DNA of 64,000 nucleotides from Marinobacter sp. AC-23 (GTDB lineage Bacteria; Pseudomonadota; Gammaproteobacteria; Pseudomonadales; Oleiphilaceae): positions 62,001 to 126,000 of the forward strand of contig NZ_MBPP01000045.1 of assembly GCF_001858325.1 (NCBI RefSeq), read 5' to 3'. The translations under genes were made by a program, and so were the position numbers. Position 1 is the stretch's first letter; each line of letters begins with the position of its first letter. Below are positions 18,952-28,329 of the stretch, in pieces. Below the pieces are notes generated by a model that worked only from the letters and a program-made list of their open reading frames with translations, was not told the origin of the DNA and searched no databases.

Positions 18952-19829
18952 CAGGGTCTCCCCGATTCGTGCATTCAGCTTCAACTCCGCCAGCTCTTCA
19001 GCGCGGGTTCTACCCAGATTAAGAGTCGCAATTGGCTTACCGAATTCTTTGGCGTACCGGCAAAAACGAAAGCCTGAGAACACCATCAAAGACGAGCCGA
19101 TCACCAGCAATCCATCACTGGCCTTCAGTGCATCCATTGCAGACTGCACCCTTTGCTTCGGCACGTAATCCCCGAAAAACACCACATCCGGCTTCAGTAT
19201 GCCGCTGCATTGCGGGCAATCAGCGAGGAGAAAATCTGAAAAATCCACGTTCAGGTCCGCATCACCATCCGGGGCGGCATCTGCTTTGTACTGTCGGAAA
19301 TCCGGATTGAGAGCCGCACAGCGGGCGTGTACATCATCCCGGGGCTCCGGTAGCCACAGCTCATACACAGCACTTCATCCGCACGGCCATGCAGGTCGCT
19401 CACGGCGTGCGTACCGGCTTTTTGATGCAGGCGATCCACATTTTGGGTCACCACCAGGCTGGAGTGGTTGCGCAACTCGAGGTCAGCGATACAGTAATGG
19501 GAGGGATTAGGCATGGCATTGCGGATGACCGGCCAGCCAATCAGGCTACGCCCCCAGTAGCGCTGGCGGGTTTCATGGTTTTCCATGAAATCAAGGTGCT
19601 GAACCGGCTGCTTGCGCTTCCAGGCGCCTTCGCCATCGCGGTAATCGGGAATGCCAGAATCTGTGCTAACGCCTGCACCGGTCAGTATAAGAAGCCTGGG
19701 GTAGCGGTGAATAAATTCCGCCAGCAGCTCACCCGCCTGCTCCGGCTCATGCAAAACCGGCGGCTTATCCAGCTCTGGGAGGCGCTGGTTAGAACTGAAG
19801 GGGCGGGTTCGGTGGGTCGTCACTGGCAT
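18928..19829 (-). CDS. Sirtuin-family NAD-dependent protein deacylase, frameshifted
   Basis: 300 residues after repair. The NAD-binding motif GAGVSTDSGIPDYR (about 51-64) and the catalytic TQNVDRLHQKAG with its following LHG histidine are intact in the first frame. Frame is lost at about 19341 after CGYRSP (CCCCC read as CCCC). The rest supplies the second half of the zinc site: CMSCG from part one pairs with CPQCSG of part two, then PDVVFFGDYVP and VIGSSLMVFSG. Removes acyl groups from lysines in the cytoplasm. The C-terminal codons form one arm of a direct repeat also found at 17702. Confidence 0.88.
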
Positions 19830-19845
19830 ACAAACTCCGGCTGTT

Positions 19846-20577
19846 TCAGCCCGGTTTGCGGGCCAAGTAAACGGTGTTGAACGATTCTCTGTTCTGGAAC
19901 GGATTGTAGAAGCTCACCACGTGGCAGACTACGTCGGTGAATATCTCCCGCAAGATGTCCATGAATACGGCGTCTTCACCCTCGTTGGACCACATGGCAA
20001 AGATACCACGGGTTTTGAGTTGTCGGGCCATGCGGCTTATGTTTTCGGTGGTGTAGAAGCTGGCGTTCGAGTCGTTCAGCAGAGCCCGCGGCGAGTGGTC
20101 GATATCCAGTAAGATAGCATCAAACTCTTTGCCAGGCGCTTCAGGGTCAAAGCCTCCACTCTCGGGATCGGCAATGGCCAGGTCAAAGAAACTACCGTGT
20201 ATATAGCGGCTGCGGGCATCTGCATTAATATCTTTCCCAAGAGGCACATACTCCTGCTGGTGCCAGCGGATAACCGGCTCCAGGTACTCAACGATCAGCA
20301 ACTCACTCACTCGTTCATGCTTTAGGGCGGCGACGGCGGTATAACCTAACCCCAAGCCGCCAACGACGACGCTTAGGTTGTCGCCTTCGGCTTCACCCAA
20401 CCCAAGATCAGAAAGAGCCACCTCGGCGTCCACAAACATGCTGGACATGAGAAACTCTTCGCCAAGCTTTACCTCGAAGATATCTCGGTCGCCCAGTGCC
20501 GGGATACGGCGGCGCCGGAGTGTGATTTCGCCGATTTCGGAGGGTTGGCTATCAATTTGCTCGAAAAGACGTCCCAC
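19846..20577 (-). CDS. Spermidine synthase-like methyltransferase-fold protein
   Basis: 243 residues from a GTG that follows AAAAGAGGCAACACC. A longer open frame to 20745 exists, but its extra part translates a hairpin repeat element and is rejected. The product has a Rossmann-type fold with VVVGGLGLGYTAVAAL (nucleotide-binding loop) and the acidic motif DAILLDIDHSPRALL. It resembles spermidine synthases in fold, but the catalytic loop differs from bona fide SpeE, and no speD is nearby. True reaction unknown. A paralogue with the same ILLDID motif lies at 49797-50471. It is downstream of DUF1415 in the same direction. Confidence 0.72.
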   Translation of the reverse strand: MGRLFEQIDSQPSEIGEITLRRRRIPALGDRDIFEVKLGEEFLMSSMFVDAEVALSDLGLGEAEGDNLSVVVGGLGLGYTAVAALKHERVSELLIVEYLEPVIRWHQQEYVPLGKDINADARSRYIHGSFFDLAIADPESGGFDPEAPGKEFDAILLDIDHSPRALLNDSNASFYTTENISRMARQLKTRGIFAMWSNEGEDAVFMDILREIFTDVVCHVVSFYNPFQNRESFNTVYLARKPG

Positions 20578-20644
20578 GGTGTTGCCTCTTTTATCGTGAC
20601 TGAGTAACTGGCCTTGAGCCTGGTTGATTTGGCTCCGTGCTGTC

Positions 20645-20747
20645 GCATGTGGGTCGCCCCGCCCAAAAACCGCTGTGAATACGTCCGTGTACGCTTGGCT
20701 CCGCCATCCATGGCTCCGCACATTTTTGGGCGGGGCGACCCACATGC
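20645..20747. repeat. Long hairpin repeat element, copy 1
   Basis: A perfect 25-bp inverted repeat (arms 20645-20669 and 20723-20747) encloses a 53-base loop. The loop, read on the minus strand, is about 90% identical to the loop of the element at 21368-21465. The arm sequences of the two copies differ except for the inner AAAAA/TTTTT. It lies between DUF1415 and the spermidine-synthase-like gene. The loop contains the octamer GGCTCCGC twice. Confidence 0.9.
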
Positions 20748-20755
20748 TCTTCGAT

Positions 20756-21319
20756 CTACTCCCCTGTTACCGGCGATACCTTTAAGCAGTCGGTGAGAAC
20801 TGTCCGCATTTTCTCGGCACCGAGTTTGTTCATCAGTTCAATATTACGACGCGGAATTCCATCCACATCCGGATGGCTATCAATCGCGGCTTCCAGACTG
20901 GCTTCACGCAACAGGTGCAGCATTGGGAACGGAGAGCGGTTGGTGTAGTTCTCGGCAGCATCCGGTTCCGTGTCTGCAAACTGATAATCTGGGTGGAAAC
21001 TGGCGATCTGGTACACGCCTTCCATGTCCAGATACGTGAGCAAACCATCCGCAGCGTCCAGAAACTCGTTGTAGTCCGCAAAATCCTGCATTACATGGGG
21101 ATGAATCAGGAGAGTGGTTTCGGTTTCAGGCTCATCATCCAAGCGCAGGAGTTCAGTTTGCAGGACCTGGAGAAGTGAATCCTCGTTACCAGCTTCGGAG
21201 ACCACAAACCGAACCCGGTCTCTGACCAGTTCCCGTTTTGCGAACGGGCAAAGGTTGTAACCGACAACGACATCCTCAACCCATTTACGGGTTGCGTGAA
21301 CTACCGATCCTTCGCTCAC
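20756..21319 (-). CDS. DUF1415 family protein
   Basis: 187 residues, complete. Recognised by TRKWVEDVVVGYNLCPFAKREL at the N-terminus (cited here only in part: NLCPFAKREL at about 22-31), TTLLIHPHVMQDFADYNEFL, the FHPDYQFADTEPD segment and the NRSPFPMLHLLREASL stretch. Function unknown; the family is widespread in proteobacteria. Two conserved residues, Cys and His, are compatible with a metal or redox role, but this is speculation. The gene is bracketed on both sides by copies of a hairpin repeat element whose loops point in opposite directions. Confidence 0.85.
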   Translation of the reverse strand: MSEGSVVHATRKWVEDVVVGYNLCPFAKRELVRDRVRFVVSEAGNEDSLLQVLQTELLRLDDEPETETTLLIHPHVMQDFADYNEFLDAADGLLTYLDMEGVYQIASFHPDYQFADTEPDAAENYTNRSPFPMLHLLREASLEAAIDSHPDVDGIPRRNIELMNKLGAEKMRTVLTDCLKVSPVTGE

Positions 21320-21367
21320 TCAAAATTCCTCTAGTTGTTGATCCAACCTACCAAAGTCAGGTCGAGT

Positions 21368-21465
21368 AGGCGGGCAGGGCGAGCCAAAAATGTGCGAAGC
21401 ATGGATGGCGTAGCCAAGCGTACACGGACGTATCCACAGCGTTTTTTGGCTCGCCCTGCCCGCCT
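21368..21465. repeat. Long hairpin repeat element, copy 2
   Basis: A perfect 23-bp inverted repeat (arms 21368-21390 and 21443-21465) encloses a 52-base loop. Compared with copy 1 the loop has four substitutions and one deletion, while the arms are unrelated outside the AAAAA/TTTTT end. It lies between the ybiT stop and the DUF1415 start region. The loop is on the plus strand, opposite to copy 1. Confidence 0.9.
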
Positions 21466-21492
21466 GCCCAGCACCCATAGTTTTAGTAAGTT

Positions 21493-23078
21493 TTACAGGT
21501 AACCTTGGCTACGAAGGTAATCATCATAGGTGCCACTAAAGTCCGTAATACCCTCAGGCGTCACCTCAATAATCCGAGTTGCCAGCGAAGACACAAACTC
21601 ACGGTCGTGGCTCACGAAAACCAGCGTGCCGGGATAGTTCTCAAGCGCCAGGTTCAACGCCTCGATGGACTCCATATCCAAGTGGTTGGTGGGCTCATCC
21701 AGGAGCATCACATTTGGCTTTTGCAGAATCAGCTTGCCGAACAGCATGCGGCCCTGCTCGCCGCCCGAGATGACCCGCACAGATTTACCTATGTCATCAC
21801 CAGAGAACAGCATACGCCCCAAGGTGCCGCGTACCAGTTGCTCACCGCCCGTTGTCCACTGGGACATCCATTCAGACAACGTGTCGTCTGCGGCAAAATC
21901 CGCCGTATGATCCTGAGCGTAATAGCCCACCTCGGCGCTGTCGGTCCACTTTATTTCACCGCTGTCAGGCTCGTAAGCACCGGCCAGGCACTGCAGCAGC
22001 GTGGTTTTACCAATGCCATTGGGCCCGATGATAGCCACGCGCTCGCCCGCTTCAACCTGCAAGTTCAACTTGTTGAACAGCGTTTTTCCATCGAAACCCT
22101 TGGTCAGATCCCGAATGGTAACCGCTTGGCGATGCAGCTTCTTGCCCTGTTCAAAACGGATAAACGGGCTGATGCGGCTAGAAGGCTTTACTTCGTCCAG
22201 CTGGATTTTGTCGATTTGACGGGCGCGGGAGGTGGCCTGCTTTGCTTTCGAGGCATTGGCAGAGAAGCGGCTAACAAACTGCTGAAGCTCCGCAATCTGG
22301 GCCTTTTTCTTCGCGTTATCTGAGAGCATGCGCTCGCGAGCCTGGGTGGCAGCGGTCATGTACTCGTCATAGTTGCCCGGGAACAGCCTCAGCTCGCCGT
22401 AATCCAGGTCAGCCATGTGGGTGCACACGCTGTTCAGGAAGTGGCGGTCGTGGGAAATGATGATCATGGTGCTGCTACGAGCCACCAGAATGCTTTCCAG
22501 CCAGCGGATGGTATTGATGTCCAGGTGGTTGGTAGGCTCATCCAGCAACAGCACATCAGGATCCGAAAACAGTGCCTGCGCCAGCAGCACTCGCAGCTTC
22601 CAGCCCGGTGCCAGGCTACTCATGGGCCGTCGTGCTGTTCCAGAGGAATATCCAGGCCCAAAAGCAGTTCACCAGCGCGGGATTCGGCCGTGTAGCCGTC
22701 CATTTCTGCAAACTGTACTTCCAGATCGGCCACCGCCATGCCGTCTTCTTCGCTCATTTCGGCTAGAGAGTAGATGCGATCGCGCTCTTTTTTTACATCC
22801 CACAGCTCTTCATGGCCCATGATCACGGTGTCAATAACCGAGCAAGTCTCATAGGCAAACTGGTCCTGCCGCAGTTTACCCAGGCGAACATTCGGTTCCA
22901 GCATAACCTGGCCGCCCGAAGGTTCCAGGTCGTTACCCAGGATTTTCATCAGCGTGGATTTACCGCAGCCGTTGGCACCGATCAGGCCATAACGATTACC
23001 GTTACCGAATTTGGCGGAAACATTTTCAAACAGGGGTTTGGCCCCGAATTGCATGGTGATATTGGCAGTAGAGATCAA
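21493..23078 (-). CDS. ybiT: ABC-F family ATPase YbiT, frameshifted
   Basis: 528 residues after repair, matching the E. coli YbiT length, with sequence resemblance through the whole protein. First ATPase: Walker [10 protein letters not shown] (34-42). Signature region [15 protein letters not shown] and Walker [12 protein letters not shown] lie beyond a break at about 22624 (CCCC read as CCC, within QHDGPMSS). The linker between domains is basic ([18 protein letters not shown]). Second ATPase: [40 protein letters not shown] proteins act on ribosomes without membrane domains; YbiT's precise duty is little known. Confidence 0.93.
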
Positions 23079-23261
23079 GAAACAAACCTATAGATGTGAG
23101 GGCCAGCACCGCGCCGGCTAAAGAAAGCCGGCATTGTACAGGTTTGCGGTGGTAACCGTGAGGCCGCAGAAACACCGATAAAAAGGACTTGCCTCAAGCG
23201 AAGGGTACGGGCAGCATTCCCTCTCTGAGGTACCCATTCATTTTATTTAAGGATAATGACC

Positions 23262-23539
23262 ATGGCACAGGCAACCGCACGCCACATTTTGGTAGACAGC
23301 GAAGCGAAATGCGAAGAACTGAAAGCCGCCATCGAAGGCGGTCAGGATTTTGCCGAAGTAGCCAAACAGCACTCCTCCTGCCCATCCGGCCGCAGCGGCG
23401 GCGATCTGGCTCATTCGGCCCTGGCCAGATGGTTCCAGAGTTCGATTCCGTGGTCTTCAGCGGAGAAATCAACAAGGTTCTCGGCCCTGTAAAAACCCAG
23501 TTTGGCTATCACCTGCTGGAAGTCACCAGCCGCAGCTAA
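23262..23539 (+). CDS. ppiC: Parvulin-type peptidyl-prolyl isomerase PpiC, frameshifted
   Basis: 92 residues after repair, the standard PpiC size. MAQATARHILV starts seven bases after AAGGAT; an ATG six bases earlier is too close. HILVDSEAKCEEL, GGQDFAEVAKQHSSCPS and GPGQMVPEFDSVVF with the final FGYHLLEV are parvulin signatures. Frame is lost at about 23408 (GGG read as GG). Cytoplasmic prolyl cis-trans isomerase. Convergent with the next gene. Confidence 0.92.
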
Positions 23540-23586
23540 GGGGCCTGCAAGCGCGGTTATAGAATTCTCTTACCGCGAGTTGCTGT

Positions 23587-23615
23587 GTTGGCTCCTGATA
23601 ACTTCAGGAGCCAAC
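23587..23615. terminator. Hairpin between convergent ppiC and DUF2059-like gene
   Basis: A perfect 12-bp stem (GTTGGCTCCTGA with TCAGGAGCCAAC) has a five-base loop. It lies between two converging stops. No T-run follows, so termination strength is uncertain. Confidence 0.6.
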
Positions 23616-23649
23616 CTCTCCCACGATATTGCCTTTTTCAGCGCCAGCC

Positions 23650-24468
23650 CTACTTTTGCGGCGAGAGAAAACGCGCCATTTGCTTGCCAATGGATTCAAT
23701 CGGGTCGGTAATAGCCTGTTGAATGCTCCGGGTAACGGTTTTTGAAAACGCAGATCCCGCGTCGCTTTCCAAAAAGTCGATATATAGCCCCATCTCTTGA
23801 GAACTGATCTTTTCATAGGTGTGCAGAAAGCTGTCATATACCTGCTGTTCAACCACGCCACGTATTTTGCCGCGCTGGTTTTCTATATTCTGTTTGAGCC
23901 CATCGTAGTTTTCCGAATCACTGCGAAATGCCGCCATGGCAGTTGCAAGCCCAAGCTGCACGGCAATGGTGGTATCCACTGCGCTTTCGGTGGCGCGGGC
24001 TGCACGGTCAAACCGTTCAAACATCCGGGCGCGATCTGTACCTTTATATTTTTTGTTCAGTTCCGGAGCCCTGGCCTGAATCTGCTGCCAGGCGGCCGGA
24101 TCTGAAGCCGCGATTTCCGCCGCCGAGATTTTCCGGGCGACCGGTGTCTCATACCAGCTCTGCACGGCTTCAAGCTGCTTCCCGGAGAGGTCACTTTCCA
24201 GATTTTTTACAATCTGCTGTTCTATGTCCGTCGCTCGGAAGCTATTGGTCACAACATACCCAATAGTGTCTGCAACCATGGGTGGCAACTGCTGGCTACG
24301 CTTCAGACCTTCGCGAATGCCTTCGCTCATCATGGCCGGGTAGCGATCAACAATGTCGTCGATGGGCGATGCGGCAAGAACCTGCTGGGCGCTGGGTGCA
24401 GCCATAACGGGGCCGGCCAGAAACAGACCGGTGATTAAAAGAGGTTTAACTAGGGTACCAAGCTTCAT
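23650..24468 (-). CDS. Secreted DUF2059-like protein
   Basis: 272 residues with a typical signal peptide (MKLGTLVKPLLITGLFLAG, cut near VMAAP). The remainder is helical; QSWYETPVARKIS (about 102-114) resembles the DUF2059 core, and a related pattern SQEMGLYIDFLESDAGSAFSK repeats in the C-terminal half, so the protein may be two diverged copies of that helical domain. Periplasmic. Function unknown. Convergent with ppiC. Confidence 0.65.
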   Translation of the reverse strand: MKLGTLVKPLLITGLFLAGPVMAAPSAQQVLAASPIDDIVDRYPAMMSEGIREGLKRSQQLPPMVADTIGYVVTNSFRATDIEQQIVKNLESDLSGKQLEAVQSWYETPVARKISAAEIAASDPAAWQQIQARAPELNKKYKGTDRARMFERFDRAARATESAVDTTIAVQLGLATAMAAFRSDSENYDGLKQNIENQRGKIRGVVEQQVYDSFLHTYEKISSQEMGLYIDFLESDAGSAFSKTVTRSIQQAITDPIESIGKQMARFLSPQK

Positions 24469-24536
24469 TTAACTATCATCCTGTTTGATGGATGCTGCGT
24501 TTATGACACGCGCACCCTCCCCTGAGCAAGCAATCC

Positions 24537-25277
24537 ATGGGTTGTGGAGATGACAGTTTGGTAGGAAAATTCTGGAAGCCGGCACGCCCGCGTCGGAGAA
24601 GGCGCCAGAACCGCCGCGATCGGTGGCGATCCCGTGTGAAATGGTACGGGCTTCCGGTGCTGGGTTTGGTTATTGGCACCTGGGCAACACTGCGCTTCAG
24701 TTTGCTTGCACCAGACCCTCCGGTTAACCCGGACGATGTGTGCGATATCTTTCGGGAGCATACGGTCTGGTACGACTACGCAAGCGACTCTCAGGAGCGC
24801 TGGGGGACTCCCATCGCCACCCAGATGGCTTTCGTATACTACGAGTCTTCGTTCCGCAGCCATGCCCGGCCACCCCGAACTCTATTATGGGGTTTTATAC
24901 CCTGGTCCCGGCCGACCACAGCGTACGGCTATGCCCAAGCTCTGGATCCAGCCTGGGGAGAATATCTGGCGGCCACCGGCGATGGCTTTTTTACCGTGCG
25001 CACAGATATGGAGTACGCGCTGGATTTTGTAGGTTGGTATAACCAACTTACCCATCGCCAGCTTGGCATTCCCTTCCATAACCCTCGCCAGCTTTACCTG
25101 GCCTACCACGAAGGCCGTGGCGGCTACGCCCGTAAAACGTTCGCCCGCAAGCCAGCAGTAACCGCTTTGTCTTCACGGGTTCAGTCGCGAGCCTTTCGTT
25201 ACGACAACCAGCTCAAGTCCTGCGAGCAGGAATTCCAATGCTGGCGCTGGTATCAATTCTGGCCATTTTGTGGTTAA
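24537..25277 (+). CDS. Membrane-anchored lysozyme-like (SLT) protein
   Basis: 246 residues. A very basic N-terminus (ARPRRRRRQNRRDRWRSR) precedes one membrane helix (about 35-55), leaving the rest in the periplasm. The fold follows transglycosylases: TQMAFVYYESSFRSHARPP with a probable catalytic Glu at about 103, TAYGYAQALDPAW, and LAYHEGRGGY. This corresponds to a recognised but little-studied group of SLT-domain proteins. The C-terminus is rich in Cys and aromatic residues. The ATG lacks a strong ribosome binding site, so the start is tentative. Confidence 0.68.
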   Translation: MGCGDDSLVGKFWKPARPRRRRRQNRRDRWRSRVKWYGLPVLGLVIGTWATLRFSLLAPDPPVNPDDVCDIFREHTVWYDYASDSQERWGTPIATQMAFVYYESSFRSHARPPRTLLWGFIPWSRPTTAYGYAQALDPAWGEYLAATGDGFFTVRTDMEYALDFVGWYNQLTHRQLGIPFHNPRQLYLAYHEGRGGYARKTFARKPAVTALSSRVQSRAFRYDNQLKSCEQEFQCWRWYQFWPFCG

Positions 25278-25295
25278 AAGCAGGCGCACTGATGA

Positions 25296-26201
25296 TTATG
25301 CTGTGGGGCTGAATTCGATTGCCGCCGTCTGCGCCCGCAGGCGATCGACCAGAAACTCCATCACAATACGAACTCTCGCCATTTGCTGCGTGTCCTGGCT
25401 TACGTGCACCCAAAGGTCAACACTTTCCCCCTCAAGAGGGGCTGACAGGCGGCGCAGTTCTTTGGTGCCCTCCCCCAGATAACAAGGCAGAACCGCAAGG
25501 CCTGCGCCCGACCGTGTTAACGCATGCATGGCGTGCAAACTGTTACAACGGATGACCGACGAGGCATGTTTCAAGTGCTTGCGATACCACCGGCCCGTTG
25601 CCAGGTGGCTGAAGGTGTCATCCGGAATAATCCAGAGACAGTCTTCGGGCTGGTTCTCAATATCCATATTGCGGTGGCGCCGGCAGTAGCTGGCGGAACC
25701 GTATACCGCAGACTCAATCGCCGCGATACGCTCACCTTCCAGCGTTGCCTGGGGCTTGTTCTCGGGGCGCAAAGTAAGATCCGCCTCCCTATGAGTGAGG
25801 TTGGTGACGTCGTTATCGGTAAGCACTTCCAGCTCGATATCAGGAAACTCTCGCACCAGCTCAGCCAAAACCGACCCAAGCAGCTCACTCATCATTGTGT
25901 CTTCAGTCGCCAACCGCACCCGGCCCACTGGCGCGGAATCCTGCCCCACCAGCTTGCGTTCAAGATTTTCCATTTCAGTCGACAGCTTCTCCGCATTGCG
26001 AAAAGCGGTCTCGCCCACGGGCGTTAGCTGTAACCCATCCCGGTTGCGCTCAAAAAACTGCACCCCCAACGACTCTTCCATCTGGTCCAGTCGGCGCAAA
26101 ACGGTGGTTTGATGCACACCCAGTATTTCTCCGGCTTTGGCGAGGGTTCCACCTATTGCCAGAGCGTGTATATATCGAAGATAATCCCAATCCATAGCCA
26201 C
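25296..26201 (-). CDS. LysR-family transcriptional regulator
   Basis: 301 residues. The N-terminal winged helix reads LRYIHALAIGGTLAKAGEILGVHQTTVLRRLDQMEE (helix-turn-helix about residues 20-40), followed by the typical FFERNRDGLQLTPVGE. The C-terminal effector domain is complete. An alternative start two codons downstream (MDWDYL) is equally possible. It diverges from a small basic ORF and is convergent with the SLT-like gene. Regulated target unknown; the adjacent small ORF is the obvious candidate. Confidence 0.88.
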   Translation of the reverse strand: MAMDWDYLRYIHALAIGGTLAKAGEILGVHQTTVLRRLDQMEESLGVQFFERNRDGLQLTPVGETAFRNAEKLSTEMENLERKLVGQDSAPVGRVRLATEDTMMSELLGSVLAELVREFPDIELEVLTDNDVTNLTHREADLTLRPENKPQATLEGERIAAIESAVYGSASYCRRHRNMDIENQPEDCLWIIPDDTFSHLATGRWYRKHLKHASSVIRCNSLHAMHALTRSGAGLAVLPCYLGEGTKELRRLSAPLEGESVDLWVHVSQDTQQMARVRIVMEFLVDRLRAQTAAIEFSPTA

Positions 26202-26336
26202 TGCATATTTGCAACATGAGTACGGAGTTTAACGTATTTACGCTGCAAAAAAATACCACTAAGATTCAAAGTATATTCGGGGAAGCCCTTTTATTTACTC
26301 ACAAATAGCAACTCACCAGATAAGGAGGAAGTCGCT

Positions 26337-26531
26337 ATGGCACAAAGACATATCGCAACCGTTCAACCGCTACCATCCAGTATCCTCCACAATAGTACTG
26401 CGGTGAGAAGCCAGCACACACGTGCGGCTGCGAAGATAGCGGTTCAGTTCATGAATCGTAAACTGCGGTCATTTAACCGCAAGGCTGTAGCTGTAACGCC
26501 CGATATCGCTCAGATGCAAGGCGGACACTGA
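26337..26531 (+). CDS. Small basic hypothetical protein
   Basis: 64 residues, not recognised. It has an excellent ribosome binding site (AAGGAGGAAGTCGCT before ATG) and its own intrinsic terminator 18 bp after the stop, which argue for expression. The product is rich in Arg, Lys, Gln and His (for example RAAAKIAVQFMNRKLRSFNRK, given in part as FMNRKLRSFNRK at 38-49) with no signal or membrane segment. The 5' region to the divergent LysR gene is about 135 bp and A+T-rich. Confidence 0.55.
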   Translation: MAQRHIATVQPLPSSILHNSTAVRSQHTRAAAKIAVQFMNRKLRSFNRKAVAVTPDIAQMQGGH

Positions 26532-26548
26532 TTCCAGTCAGGCAAACG

Positions 26549-26580
26549 TAAAGGGCTGCGCCATATAGCGCAGCCCTTTA
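26549..26580 (+). terminator. Intrinsic terminator after the small basic ORF
   Basis: A perfect 13-bp stem (TAAAGGGCTGCGC with its complement) has the loop CATATA. It ends in CCCTTTA, a short T-tract. It lies 18 bp after the small ORF. Confidence 0.85.
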
Positions 26581-26596
26581 ACAAGTAGCCAAACTG

Positions 26597-26636
26597 AAAA
26601 CGCCGGCGGCTCTGCTACCAGAGCCGCCGGCGTTTT
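26597..26636. terminator. Bidirectional terminator of the acyl-CoA ligase gene
   Basis: A perfect 18-bp, G+C-rich stem starts with AAAA and ends with TTTT, with loop CTAC. It lies 12 bp beyond the minus-strand ligase stop. It works in both directions and stands directly next to the terminator at 26549-26580. Confidence 0.92.
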
Positions 26637-26647
26637 GCATTATTCAG

Positions 26648-28329
26648 TCAGAATTCCCACACCACTTTCTTGTTCTGCTCAAACCAGTCATCCATCTTGC
26701 GATTGTAAACATCCTCAATCACGTTGCGTTTGATTTTCATGGTGGGCGTCAACATCCCGTTTTCCATGGTCCAGGCTCTTTCACAACCACCACGAATGAA
26801 ATCTTTTCGTGCGCTTCACAACCTTCGTTCACGGCTTTGAGCTCGTTTTCCAGCTCCCGTTCAACCTCATCACGGCTAATTCCTGTTGCGAGCGCATTCC
26901 GGGCTTCTTCCGAAAACAGCAACATCATGCAGGGCTGAGGTTGGTTGGAACCTGCCACACAGACAACTTCTACCGAAGGATGATTAAATCGATTCTCGAT
27001 AGGAACCGGCACCACATATTTGCCTTTGGACGTTTTGAACAGGTCTTTCACTCTGCCTGTGATCCGCAGATAACCGTCGGCGTTAATCTCGCCCATATCG
27101 CCTGTCCTAAGAAAGCCATCTGCGGTGACATCCTCATGGGTTTTTTCTTCGTTTTGATAGTAGCCCAGCATCATTCCCGTGCTTTTTACCTGCAGCTCAC
27201 CACCCTCACCAATACGATGCTCAACACCTGGGTTGGTCACGCCTACATAACCGATCCGGGCTTGTCCAGGCCGGCTGGCATGGGAGTATCCGAAGTTTTC
27301 CGTCATACCATAAACTTCCAGCAACTCCAGCCCAAGGCTTCGATACCAAGTGATAATCTCTTCCGACAAAGGCGCAGCACCTGTCAAGGCAGCCCGGCAA
27401 TGGTCCAGCCCCAGCTGCTTGAGCACCTTCTTTTTCACCATTGAGCGGACGAACGGAATGCTGAACAGCAACTTCTGTTTTTTGAGCGGCAGTTTGGCGT
27501 TAACGCCTAGGTAGAACTTCATCCACAGGCGGGGAACAGAGAAAAACAGGGTTGGCCGCGCACGCTGCAAATCCTGCTGGAAGGTGTCCAGGGTATTGGC
27601 AAAGTACACATGAAAGCCGAAATACAGGGATTGCGTTTCCACCGCCGCCCGCTCCGCAACGTGAGCCAGTGGAAGATACGACAGCATGCGGTCATCTGAC
27701 GACGCAGTGAACATCTGCTGCAACCCATCTGCGACCGACATCATAGCCCCAAAACTGTGCATTACCCCCTTGGGGCGACCGGTGCTGCCTGATGTATACA
27801 CAATAGTAGCCAGCGCTTCCGGATCCGGTAATGTCGGAGAAGCCGGTTCGTGCTCAGCAATAATATCCTGCCACTTAGGCGTGTCCTTTCGCGGCGACAT
27901 AGGCAAGGAGATAATCGGAAGACCAGATGGAATATGCTCTTTTATATCGTTCCAGCCATCCGCCGTGCCGTCGAGCTTCCCCAGAAACAGCAGTTTTGCT
28001 TCACTATGCTCAAGGACATAAGCAGCAGCTTCCCCGGTGAGGGTGGGGTATAGCGGCACAGAGACATGCCCTGCCGCCCAGATCGCAAGATCCGACAGTA
28101 TCCAGTGCGCACTGTTCTTGCCCAGGATGGCAATATTGCTGCGCGTTGGTAACTCAAGACTGTGGAGATGAGCCGCCATGCGTGACACTTGATCAGCAGC
28201 TTGCTTCCAGGTGATGTCCTCCACCGAGCCGTCGGGGCAAGGCTGGGTCAGATATGTTTTTTCCGGGCTGTTCTCTGCCCAGTAGTACAAACAGTGCAAA
28301 GAGGTCTGCCTGCGGGGATCCACTGCCAT
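26648..28329 (-). CDS. AMP-forming long-chain acyl-CoA ligase (FadD/FACL family), frameshifted near C-terminus
   Basis: 560 residues after repair. ATP loop TIVYTSGSTGRPKGVMHS (about 170-187), EVYGMTENFGYSH as adenine motif, and the hinge RTGDMGEINADGYLRITGRVKDLFKTSKGKYV (in part: TGDMGEI, GRVKDLFKTSKGKYV). The original frame ends early after VVVKEP; one T missing at about 26773 restores WTMENGMLTPTMKIKRNVIE with the catalytic lysine and a normal C-terminus. This subgroup resembles eukaryotic-type long-chain ligases. A separate enzyme from that at 3534. Single gene with its own terminator. Confidence 0.88.

Noticed and set aside
20645-21465. A complete composite transposon around DUF1415
   Set aside because: The bracketing elements contain no transposase and DUF1415 is a widespread proteobacterial gene, so independent insertion of two short elements is simpler.
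22021-23078. ABC-F gene as two independent half-size ATPases
   Set aside because: The join within QHDGPMSS matches YbiT exactly once one C is restored.
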